Positions 46,701 to 58,700 of a stretch of DNA of 64,000 nucleotides are shown one piece after another. This stretch comes from Pomphorhynchus laevis. Lineage: Eukaryota; Acanthocephala; Palaeacanthocephala; Echinorhynchida; Pomphorhynchidae. The notes beneath the pieces were generated by a model, which saw nothing but the letters and a program-made list of their open reading frames with translations, searched no databases and was not told the DNA's origin. The stretch is taken from NCBI GenBank assembly GCA_012934845.2, contig WNNJ02001885.1, positions 35,736 to 99,735 of the forward strand, given 5' to 3'. The first letter of the stretch is position 1. The number at the start of each line of letters is the position of its first letter. Made by a program: the position numbers and the translations under genes.

Positions 46701-49700
46701 TTAAAAATGCATTAACTAGTGGTTTGTTAAATTTCGGATGAAGCTATTATTACTCATCTTCTTTTTTTAATAGTAGATGAGTCAATATAAACCGTAAAAA
46801 TCAAATTAATACTTATGTATAATACATCACATATTGAATGTTTAATGCAACTAAATCAGTTAATTTATATTTTATTATAACAAATCGTTTGAGCTTACAA
46901 TTTATCTCAAAGATTTTTGCTTTCTAGCAATTTGAGCGTATTGCATCTTCAGCATAATGACTCGACGATTAATGCAATGATGGTAAACTATATTTGTGGA
47001 ATTTATTGTCCATATAAACATGCTTGATAAATTACTAAATTCTGAGAATTTCTGGTCCATATTAATTTATTTTTAATATTTCTTTTTAATGCATCCAACC
47101 TTTTTGAATTTATTTCATCACAACTTATACTATTTTAAATAGAGCATTAAATTTGATGACGTCATTCTTAGTTAACGTAAACGTCAATATGACGTTCTAT
47201 TTGCGTCAATTCCTAAAGTAATTCTCTTAATGTATAAATTCTCAATAAATAGAACGAATCAATATATAGAACGTCAATATGACGTTCTATTTGCGTCAAT
47301 TCCTGAAGTAATTCTCTTAATGTATAAATTCGTTCTGATTCGTAGTTCGTAATTCGTTCTGATCAGTAGAAGCAGTTTTATTAAATTTTTTATTTTACAA
47401 GTATTTAAATTTAATAAAAAGGATTTTGTTATAACCACTAAAAAGTTTTAAAAAGAAAAACATAGAAAAAGAAAACAGAAAACAAAGTCAGTCCCATCGT
47501 TAATGGAGTCTTCATTGTGTCACAGCCTCAGGTCCACAGGGATCTAAGCCCTCTAGCTAATCCAACACGCCACTCAACGACTAAACCAGCCGGGTCTCTC
47601 ACTTCCCGAAGAATCCAATCGAGGCGGACTATGCTCGGTAATCGCGAGAGGAGGAGCTTGAGAAACCTTATTTTTTGTTATGAAGAACGTCCTCTAGAAA
47701 AGAAGAATAATCCCGAGATAGCACAAGTACTCCAAAGGCGCATTTGGGTTTTACTATTCAATGGCAGATGCTGAGCCCGTTTCAGGGTCCACCAAAATTT
47801 TTTGTAGAGTATAATGGATGCAGCAAGATACAATATTAAAGAAAGTGGGGATTCTTAAGGCACAACCGTAATGGGGTAGAACTGACGTGTATCAGGGTCA
47901 TCTTCAAAAAAGAATCGCTTGGTATACAACAATATTTCCACCCTGTTAACAATTCTCGCAGGCAACCCTAGAGACCTGAGAGAAAAGATAACAAAAAGAA
48001 TGGAAATGCGGTCAAATGCAGCAGAAAAATCAAGAAAGACAACCACAGCAAGCTGATGACTGCCATCTTGATAAAACTGATGCACTTTACCTATTGCTGA
48101 ATAGACCGAGCGATCTTTTACGTACCCATGAAAACCTAGTTGGATTAAATTTTACCTACTTAGAAGGTCGCGGATTTTACGCGTAAGCGCTTTTTCGTAA
48201 ATGGAGATGAGGGAGTTTTGAATCGAGATAGGCCGCAGATCTTTAGGAAATGCAATCGATTTTTTTAGGTAAAATTTATTTCGGCTAATATTTATGCCAG
48301 CAATATGGAAAGGGAGGCTGATAGCATTGTGATGTTACCTCCTTTCTCTGACTGTATGTCAAAAATATTCCTACTCCTGAAGTCTCATCAAGGCGGGATT
48401 GGTTGGGAGATTAAGTAGCTCCATAATTATGTAAGGATAGTGACTCTTCTAGAACTTTGTCAAGGCCTATGCTATTAATCCAAACCAAGGCTTTATTCTT
48501 CCAGCAGACGAACTTCTCCTTCTTGAATATCTTCCAGAAGGATGCATGAGAAGGGTTAAGGTAAGCAAAGCTTGCCCTATCCATGCTCAGCTTGAACCTA
48601 TATCTAGAGCTTCAGTATTCATTCGAGAGGGCCTATCTGGCGGAAACAGAGAGATTGTGAAGATGTAGCATTTTAGCTAGGACCTTGAGTCCTAGCTAAA
48701 CAACCACATTTTATGTAGCAGTAAAATGTCGAAGAGAGAATTAGTTGTTGAGCAATGAAAGGTGGGGGGAGGTGGTTTGTGAATAAAATAGTCGTTTCTG
48801 GCTTTGCGGAGTGCTGCATTAATCCAATGACAAGTTATGTCGTTGAAGTATCCAAGTAACATGTCATAACCGCTAACTAATTTGACGATCGAGGAAGTCA
48901 CGGTCGATCTTATTATAGATTGTGAAATATGATATCATGAACATCGATTGAAATCGGGACTGGTGATACTATTATGAGTGCTTAATTTTTTATTGAATAT
49001 TTGCTAGGTCACATAAGATGACTTTTGCACTCAAAACTAGCTACAGAATCCTTCCCATATATATAAAGTGTCACCAAAAGTCACCTTATGTGACCTAGCA
49101 AATATTCAACAAATGATTAAGCATCCATAACAGTATCACCAGTCCCGATTTAAATCGATGTTCATGATCTCATATTTTTCAATCTATAATAAGCATACCA
49201 GAGAGCATCTCGGATAATGCAGTTTATAGAGATAATAATTGAAGATTTCATATGCTGCGTAAAATCTGATAATCATGACTCATAGCAGTCAAGATTACAA
49301 ACCATGTACTGAGAGCGGCAGCTCGAATGTCGGATGAATAATATTTCGAAAGGAGAATAGTTGGTAGTCAACTTTCTGATGAGCCCGGGTTTACCAATAT
49401 GTTGCAGAAAGCGGGCGAAACGAAAACGGCAGTGGCAATTACGCCATTAGTTTTCAGTATTATGTAGCTGGTTGTCAAGCGAAAGTAATAATAATAAGAT
49501 TTTCTTACTAATACAAAAACATTGATAAATAAAGTAATTAAAAAGTCAGTCAAAATAATTCTCTTTCTTCTCTTATTTAAGTCTTCATACCGATATTACG
49601 GCATCAAATCCAGAGGAATCTGAGCCCCCAACCTATCCAACACGTCGCCTTCCGACTGAACCACCCGGGGTCTCTCACCCCCGAAGAGTCCAGTCGGTGC

Positions 49701-52700
49701 GGACTATGCTGGGTAAACGCTAGACGAGGAGCTTAAGAAACCTTAGCCTTTGCTGCGGGAGACGTCCTCTTGAAAAAAGACTAATCCCGAGATAGACCAA
49801 GTGCCCCAAAGGCGCACTTGGATTTTCCCTTTCAACGACAGATGCTGGGCCCGTTTCAGGGCCCACCTAGCTTTCTTCAGGATACGTTTGAGTCTATCCA
49901 GGTCAGCTTTCGCTGACCAGTTCACCGTAATGGTGAATCCCAGGTATTTTACTCGACTTGTAAAGGTGGGAAGTGGTTCAGAGGCAAAAATGGAGGAGAG
50001 CGCAGAGATGTGCTAATCTCTTAAGTTTTTGCTTCGTCGCAGGGGATGCCATGAAAGACGAACCACCTTGCGATTTGGCGGAGTTTAAAATAAGATTGGA
50101 TATGGGTAACTGGTCTTTTAATCTTAAAAAGAAACGGCTGATGTCAGAGACTACGTCTTTACACCTGTGTCCAGTGAACAGGGCTGTGGTGTCATCAGCG
50201 TACACCACAAGACGTTGTTCGCGTTTAAATATTTTGAATAGGTTGATAGAGACAGCGAGATATAAGATAGGAGAAAAAGGTGAACCTTGAGGCACATTTG
50301 TAGTAGGGTAGAACTGAAGTTCATCAGGGTCGTCTTCATAATAAAACCTCTTAGTGTACAGCAGGATCTCCACCCTGTTCACAATTCTCGCTGACAACCC
50401 GAGGGACCTGAGAGAATAGATCACAAAAGGAATGGAGATGCGGTCAAATGCAGCAGAAAAGTCAAGGAAAACAGCCTCAACTAGGCGATGGCTATTCTCC
50501 CGACAAAACTGATCCAACCTCACCTAACTGCTAAATAAACCGGGAGACCTTTGACGAACCGATGAAAACCTGGTGGGATCAAATTACGCCTACTTAAATG
50601 GTCGCGGATTTTACGCGCAAGCGCTTTTTCGTAAATCGACACGAGGGCATTTTGAATCGAAATGGGTCGCAGGTCTTTAGGACATGAGCAGGATTTTTTC
50701 TTAGGAATAAAAACACGCTTACTAATATTGATGCCTGCTACATCGGATGGTGGAGGCTAAAAGCATTGTGACGGCCACCTCCCTTCTATGATCGGCAGTC
50801 AAAAGCTGACAGACCCGAGAACGAAGTGGAGCGAAGGATTTGGAGGTGCCTGGAAGTGGACCCCCGGGAGTTAAGGATATCCGTAACAGATAGATCCCTA
50901 CTCCTGAAGTACACCAAGGCGGGATTGGTTGAGGTGATTGCGTGGCTCTATAGTTTGTGTAGGGCTAGTGACTCCTCTAAAACTTTTTCCAAGGCATATC
51001 ATTACCCTAGCCAACTCCAAAGCTCTATCCTTCCAACAAACAAACTTCTCCTTCTTGAAAATGTTCCAAAAGGAAGACTGAGAAGGGTTAAGACGAGCAA
51101 TACTCGCCCTATCCCTACCCAGCTGGAACCTATATCTAGTGCTCCAGTATTCATTCGAGAGGGCCTGTCTGGCGGAAGCAGAGAGATTAGGAAGATTCAG
51201 CAATTTAGCTAGGACCTTGAGTTTTGTCGGAGTGGGATTGAAAATGCGACCTTTGTAGATAGTAGATAAATCGCGGTAGCTTGCGAAGAGAGGTAGGTAT
51301 TAAATTCGGTTAAACTCGCATTTCCTATTATGGGAAAGAGTTGGATAGCCGCCTGAAAGAAGGCTACTCTGATCGGATCAAAGTGAAACCTCCTTCGAAG
51401 CAACGTATCTTCCTCAATTCTCCAACGAATTAGGTCATGAGAGGTGGACAGTTGTTGGTGCGACTGCTCCGTACAGAGTGGTTTAAAAACCATCTCGAGT
51501 GAAGCAGTAAAATGTCGAGGATAGAATTTGTAATGTGCAATGAAGGTAGGGGGCGGTGGTTTGTGAATAAGATAACCGTTCTTATCTTTGCGAAGTGCTG
51601 CGTTGATCCAACGACAAGTTCTGTCGTTGAAGTCCCCCAGTATCATGTCATAGCCGCTGTCAATAATACTATCCAGGAGGTCACGGTTCTTGTGAATCTC
51701 TCCTGGACGGATGTAGACATTGGCTAGACTGAAGCGTTTACCGTTCTTACTGAGTGAAACTACCAAATAAGACATGGCTGGGCACGAGTAATTTAATAGG
51801 AGGGATGACCTTAATGAGCATTTAAGTAAGGTCAAGAGTTCTTGAGATGAAGAGGAGTGAGGTGGGGTTATGTACGGAGTATAGTGGGAACAAATATGCT
51901 TTGGAATAAATCGAGTAATGTCCTGGGGGAGACGGATAGACCGCGTCTCATGAAGGACTATAACATCTGCGTCTCTACCTGATAAAAGTCTAAGGGCAGA
52001 TGCACTTCCCAAATTCCACTGAATTATATTCAGTGAAAAAGGCTCGGGTTGGGAAGCCAACCTAGACAGAGCTAGGTGCGGGAAAATTGCCCTTCCCACC
52101 ACTAGCTCCATCCAGGGTCGGAACCCCTAGGGCAACATATTCATTTTCCTTCAAGGCCTTCTCTTTCAACAATTTCCCCATCTTCAGAGGGGGAACAGTA
52201 TGTGCCGAGGCATTGCGTTTCTTCGATTTCTGCATCATCATCTCGAGGCTGATCCCAGAAACGCTGCCAAGAGGGGGCTATCATTTGCTGTATCTGTGTT
52301 AGAATAACTTTTTTATTGTTATCTATCAAGTAAATAATGTCCGAGTTGGACATCCTGTCCGAAGGCGCAGCAATGGATGCGAAGCTTTTAACAATAGGAG
52401 TGGAAGAATCAGAGTATCTTTTCTTGTAATCTTTAAAGACTCTACATCGACGGGACCACGCGGGGTGGTCTCCTCCGCAATTAATACAAGCTGGGGTGGC
52501 CACACACCTCTCCCCCTTAGACATAGCGATACATGTGGACAGACCACAAACACCGCATGATTTTTCGCGTGAACAGGAGGATGCCCAGTGCCCCCAACTG
52601 TGGCATGAGTTGCAGTGTGGGAATGTGTAGGAGTCTTTATCCACCAGGGTGAATCGAAGGTTATACCTCAAGAAGGGGCTAGTAGCAGCCTTTGAAAGCA

Positions 52701-55700
52701 ACTGAGCATTGTCTAAATCAGCTGTGCCGAATGCTAACGGTAGTATGTCTCCAGTCTTCGATTTTACCTCTCTGATAGAGTGTAGTTTAAAGGTCTTCCG
52801 TAGAAGGACCAAATCAGTCTCTTTTAAATGGAGAGGGTAGTTTGAGATCTTTAATGTTGCCTGAATAGGCTTGAGTAATAAAGTTCCCATGTGGGAGAGT
52901 TTTTTCTTAAAAAATACTTCGTATGCTTCCATTAAGGCAGAGGAAGCAAATGCGACTTTTACTTGATTTTCATAGGTTCTAACGGAGTTAAAGACTACCC
53001 TCCCAGAGTAGTCATGTACAAAATTCCGGAGAAATACTGTAAATAGTCTATGCCTTTCTATAGGCTTTTAACGCTGTGATTATAGCCAAATTATTTTGTT
53101 TCGGTATCGGGGGGAGTTCCCCCATGTCAGAATCAGAATTAACAACAAATTTACTAACCTGCGGATCGAGTAATGAGGACGAAGAAGAAGTTACAATACC
53201 TGAATTTGCTCCAAAAACATTGAATTCTGAAGTATTTTTAAAGGAGCTTTGAAGCTCCGACTGGCACAAAAAGCTGTTACTCGTACACATTTTTTTGGTC
53301 ACTGTCAAGCGAAAGTCATTTTGTGTGACCTAGCAAATGCTACATATAATAGTGTCATTTTGTGTGACCTAGCAAATGCTATATAATAGTGTTTATTCCT
53401 CCTAGTGGGGAAAACATAGTTGTATATAATAGTGCACGGATGTGCTGAGGAGACAACGGTCCAGGATTTCTTTCGAAATACGGCATTTATACAAAATGGT
53501 GCTGCTTCTTAGACTGGAATTTGATTCACGACTTTATGTCACCATGTTACTTCTAGACGACCAATAAGTACCCAGTAACACTCATCAGTAGAATGAAGTA
53601 CTCATTATTTGTTTCGGTTGCCTGTGTGACATTGGGAATAAAGGCGTTTCCGACACTTTATATATTGAAATGCCTTCTTAATATATCACAAGGCAGCCGA
53701 AACGACTGATGGTAGTTTACCATACTAATGAGTGCTGCCGGTTACCATCAGCTCGTCTAGGAGTGATAAGGAAGTCTGCTCTACTTGTAATCGAACTCCG
53801 GTTTTTGGCAACATTTACAATTATATATCATACTGTATTCATTCTAATGGATCCTGGACAACGGTCTCAGTATATCACATTATATATTTTTCGCTACTAT
53901 AGTAGGCATAAACACAATGCAGTATTCTATATATCCTCGTAAGACTAGAAAATATGACCGAATTATTCTCGCAATATTTAGGGCATGAATCGTGGTTTAA
54001 TTGTTATATACACTGCCATGCACAGAGCACATGCTAAATTCCCTTTGATGATTCAGATTAAGGGTAGTTTCCTTTTTCGAGCTTTAAACACAATTTAAGC
54101 GTGTGTTAAAATGCCTATGGATGATTATTGTAGTCACGGTACTGATGAGGTCATTAGAGCGGACGCGTCTGCCATAGAATAACTGGGCATACGTAGCGAC
54201 TTTAAATATTGCGAGAATAATTCGATCCTATTTCTTGGTCTGATGAGGATATATAGAATGCTGCCTGGTGTTTATGCCTCCTTGTGAGGAAAACATAGTG
54301 ATTTATTTATAAGTACATAGGAAACGCCTTTATTCACAATGTTACAAAGGCAACTGAAACGATCAGTGGATACTTCGTTCTACTGATGAGTGTTGCCGCG
54401 TACTGAATCACTTCCTATGCAAAAGTGTTCGTTTAGAAGTGGCATGGGGCCTGAAAGATCAGTGGGCCTACATCTTACCGACCAAGCTAATCATCCAGCA
54501 TATGAAAACTTTCAATAAATTTCTGAAATCGCATTCAATACATAAGCTAAAAGTGGTGTTCAATTGTTTGATTTGTCTATTAATATTTCAGAATTTTATT
54601 CGGGAAAGTGACAAGAGCAATTATGCAGCAAAGCATTGGTCGAATTTAAAGACTAATGTGGATCTTCGCAGTGGTAAATTAAATTTCGTAAAGCGTGAAA
54701 AATCAAATAAAGTTTTTTATTAGATGAAAATAATTTGGAATTTAGCAGTTACTCAATCGTAAGTACACGGTATTTTGTCTTGAATTTTGAATATTATTTA
54801 GTTATTTACCTAACTGATTGTCAATATGAATTAAATATTTTTACTTTTATTGTTGGATTTGTACTTATAGCGCTTCCACCTCGTAAAACGCTTGTGAATG
54901 TTTCGAAAAGTTAATAAGAAAGATAGCTACAATAAAATTTAAGAAAACATTTTTTTGTTAAAAATTTAGATAATATCGCAATATCGTTAACAATAGTAAG
55001 ATCAGCTTTACTAAGAGGAGCACCCTCATTGAGTGACAAAATACAAGGATTCTAAATAACATAATTTTTGTTTGAATTGCAAAAAAAATATTATTAGATC
55101 AATTATTAATATTTAATATTTTCGAACCGGTGGCAATTGAGTCCTTAGGTGCCCCGTACACCACCAATTTTTTAAGAACTTGGCAGACGATTGAACAGGA
55201 GTAACGACGATCGACGATCGGGATCATGTATATTTTAAAGACTAGGTATTGCCGTTCAACAAGGCAACGTAGCATGTATTGAGGAGAGCATGCAGGATTG
55301 CGTACCCGAAATAAACTTCATCGATCTCCTTTAAAATGTTTATCTATTTCGTAATTTATAGATTCTATTAACTTGCATAAATATTATTAAATATGATTAT
55401 ATAAGATAAGAGATGTCGTATAATTTTAAAAGAATTTTTTTCTTACAAAGAAATTTTATTTTCGCTTATAAAAAATATTCATTTATTTCTAAATTTACGA
55501 GAACGAAGAAAATGAATAAAAAGGTTTTATTCCAAGGAAGCAACTATATTTCGATAGTTCTTTCTATAATCTTCGGAAAGTACAAGCTTTTCACTAGTTT
55601 TTTAAAACTTTGTAAAAACTTTAAAAAACTGAGTTATTTATAATTATTTATGATTTATATTATTTATTTTGTATGATAATTTTTTAAATACTTTATGTTC

Positions 55701-58700
55701 TTTTAGTTCTCAATCAACTATTTACAATTGTTTGATTTTTTGAATTATTTCAATAATTTGTTTTTTACTTTTTCGGAACTACATTTTGGATTCATGTAAA
55801 TAAAAAGTCATGTAAATAAACATTAATCTAAATAAAATAAATAATAAACCTTCAATTAAATCAGCCATCAGTAACTTTATTTTAATGATATTATATAATG
55901 TTTCGTTCGTAGTTTTGTCCATATCGCTAACTTAAATTAAGCAATTATGAAATTATATAATGGAATTTTTGTAAATTTAGGTTGATGAAATAAATCCTAC
56001 ATCTTCTTACATCATAGCTAAAACTCCTTCAATTCATAATATTGAACAATTTTGGAGGGAAGTGTGGAAAACTAGATGCACCTTAATTGTACATTTAGCT
56101 TGTGATCAGTGCAAAGATATAAATCTCGCTAAAACAATCACAATGGAAAAATCATTGAAAGAACTTGAGGTATCTTTTGTTTTGTGTCTTTAGTATCACC
56201 GAATTTCTTATATCTAAATTACTCCTGGTCTTTTATACTCTTGGTTCAATGACATCTGCATATGCGGACGATAAGACAATGAATCGAATATGTGCCTTAA
56301 CTAAAAATATATACGCAAAGATCAAATAGTTATGCTTTATTTTTACGAAAGCCCATCCCGTTATCTTTTATTGACGTTTAATAAACTTAGTTGAAATAAA
56401 AGTGAAGAAACGATTTGTTGGCTAAAGACGAAAAGTTGGAAAGGCAAGAATTACAAGTCTTGTACACTGATAAGCGAATAGAATTTTATAAAAATAGCAA
56501 TAGAAGAATATCCTCAGCATTAAAAGCGCTCAAATGATGGTCATCCTACTCCAGTGAATGCCAATATTGGGGATCGACATTTCAGCTTTGAACATATATT
56601 GAACTGGAGTGCTTACGCGCAAATAATGATTGCAAATTTATTTGAAGGAAGATTGCGGATGGTTGTGGCCTTGAAATGCAGCAAACTGCCATATATTCAT
56701 TTGAAAAATACATATAAGCAATTACGTTTGCTAATGAAATGGTTCATTTTGCTTATTACTTAAATGGATGATTTAAATATAGTTTTAAATAATTGATACT
56801 GATCCATTATTGATAAATAATTATTGGAGTTGGATCAAAGGAAATACGAAATTATTTTTGATATTTCGATAACTACTGTTAGCATTATCAGAAAATTAGT
56901 TAATTTTCTGAAGATGATAACAGAAGTTAGCGAAATATCAAAAATAATTTAGTATTTCCTTTGATCCAGCTCCAATAATTACTTAAATATAGTTATGCAC
57001 TGTAAACAAAACCTCAAAACTTAGAGATTTTTCTGGTGATAAACCCAATTGCCGCGGTTACAATTTATGACAATTAATGTTTAAATCATTAATTGTAAAA
57101 TTTGCAGTTAAAATATCCATATTTTAAAGATTTATTGGAGAAATGAACAATCAAGTTTATTGAAAATTAAAATTCTAAATTATTGACAACCAAATGTTGG
57201 AATCTCCAGAGAAAAATAATCTACAGCAACTTTCGAACACCGACTTTAATATATCGCAGCTTTCTGAATAAAAAAATTTTTAAATAAATAAATTTTAATT
57301 TTTAAATTATGTTCTGACTGCATTTTGTTTAGAAGCAATTATTACAAGTCATTGTTCTATAATGGATAAAAAGGGTAAAAATTGAATCATATAATTTAAA
57401 CTATAGTAGCTATATTATATTGGAATCCAAAATTACATAAAAATCCAATAAAACCAAGGTTCATATGTAGTACTTTTAAAACCACTATTTTAAGTACATT
57501 AAAACCACTTTCTGTTTATATGAATAAAATACTTAAAGTTATTAAAGCACACTTCAAAAAATATTGTAAGAGAATCGAAATTAATACAGGTATAAAACAC
57601 TATTTCAGTATTAATTCTACAAAAGAATTTTTAGAACAGACAAAAGGAATAAATTTTCAAAATATAAATACATACGATTTTAGTACGCTTTATACAAATC
57701 TAGATTTAGTAGATATTAAAGAAGCGTTAGTAAAATTAATTAATTTTATATTCGGAAAAAGATATACATATATATGTTATAATAAGTATAACGCCTATCT
57801 AGCAAAAACTAAACCATCAAGTAAATATAAATATATGGATAAAATTGAATCATTAGAATCCTTAAATATTTTGATATATCAAAATTATTTAAAAGTATGG
57901 ACATCTATACTGCAAATTTAGATAAAAATTCAATAAAACCTACAGCGGAGTCAAATAGCGCTAATGAAGTATTTCCTCTGATGAAATTTGATAATCTATT
58001 GTATCTTATTCTATATATGATTTATTATCCTTTAAATTTCGCACTTTAGAGTTTAAATTTATTTTGTTGATTTATAAGCCAGATTTAAATTTGTTGACAA
58101 AAATATGGTATTTGAACAAAATCTTTACAACGAAAAAATGTCATTGTCATTTTTCAAGAAATAAACAAAAATCATTTTTACTCGATAATGAAAATGTAAT
58201 TAAGTACAAATTCAATGCTAAAAATTCGATTAAGTATTAAAAATGCACGAAAATAGAATTTAATATAATCAAATGTCGTGCTGTCTTGATAACTTCATGC
58301 CGGGTTGACGTAGATACAGAAATATCATGCTACTACCCATCATGGCAGCAGCATTGACGACCCTCCTCAGTTAATGCTCTCCATTGTGCATGCTGCATTT
58401 CCCCGCTGACGGCTACGCTGAGCCGTTAGAACAGGAAAGCACGGGCTCGGGGTTCGGAAGTTCCGGATCCTGAGCGAAAATAGATAAACAGAAAATTGAA
58501 GTATTTGCAAAATTTACGCTTAAAATTTGGCGTTTTTCTAAAATTTAAAAATTATATGAATCATTTTTTTGATACATCAACTGGTGTATATATTATAAGC
58601 AAATCTTTAGTCTTTAAACAACTTCACGTATTTAGTTCAATTTGTTGTAGATTAATGAAATATGTGAATCCAAATGGGATACGGATTGCATAGTGAAAAT

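Larger units (their letters stand above)
49487..53302 (-). mobile_element. Nearly full-length Jockey/I-type LINE, 3.8 kb
   Basis: Minus-strand non-LTR retrotransposon bounded by a 14-bp target-site duplication and ending 3' in a TTATTATTATT tail. ORF1 (53290 to 52141, with a frame interruption near 53050) has a Cys-rich zinc-knuckle cluster: CNSCHSWGHWASSC, then CGVCGLSTC and CINCGGDHPAWSRRC. ORF2 begins near 52111 with an APE-type endonuclease (IIQWNLGS, LANVYIRPG, ILGDFND) and continues to the RT (FLDFSAAFDRIS, NVPQGSPFSPILYL, VVYADDTTAL). The three-knuckle gag and the DFSAAFD/YADD forms place it in the Jockey/I/R1 assemblage. ORF2 is split into several frames, so the copy is inactive, but the intact duplication and long frames argue for a fairly recent insertion. 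Confidence 0.88.

Noticed and set aside
53691-54410. C/D box snoRNAs suggested by repeated TGATGA
   Set aside because: No matching D box with terminal stem at snoRNA spacing, and the strings lie in repeated arms.
56415-56537. Coiled-coil frame as a ciliary CFAP141-like exon
   Set aside because: Resemblance is limited to a charged heptad pattern; no reliable acceptor or partner exon.
56545-56763. Frame with NWSAYAQIMIANLF as the missing PTPRN-like WPD/HCS exon
   Set aside because: The order of aromatic and cysteine residues is vaguely similar but no donor fits the phase of the next exon.
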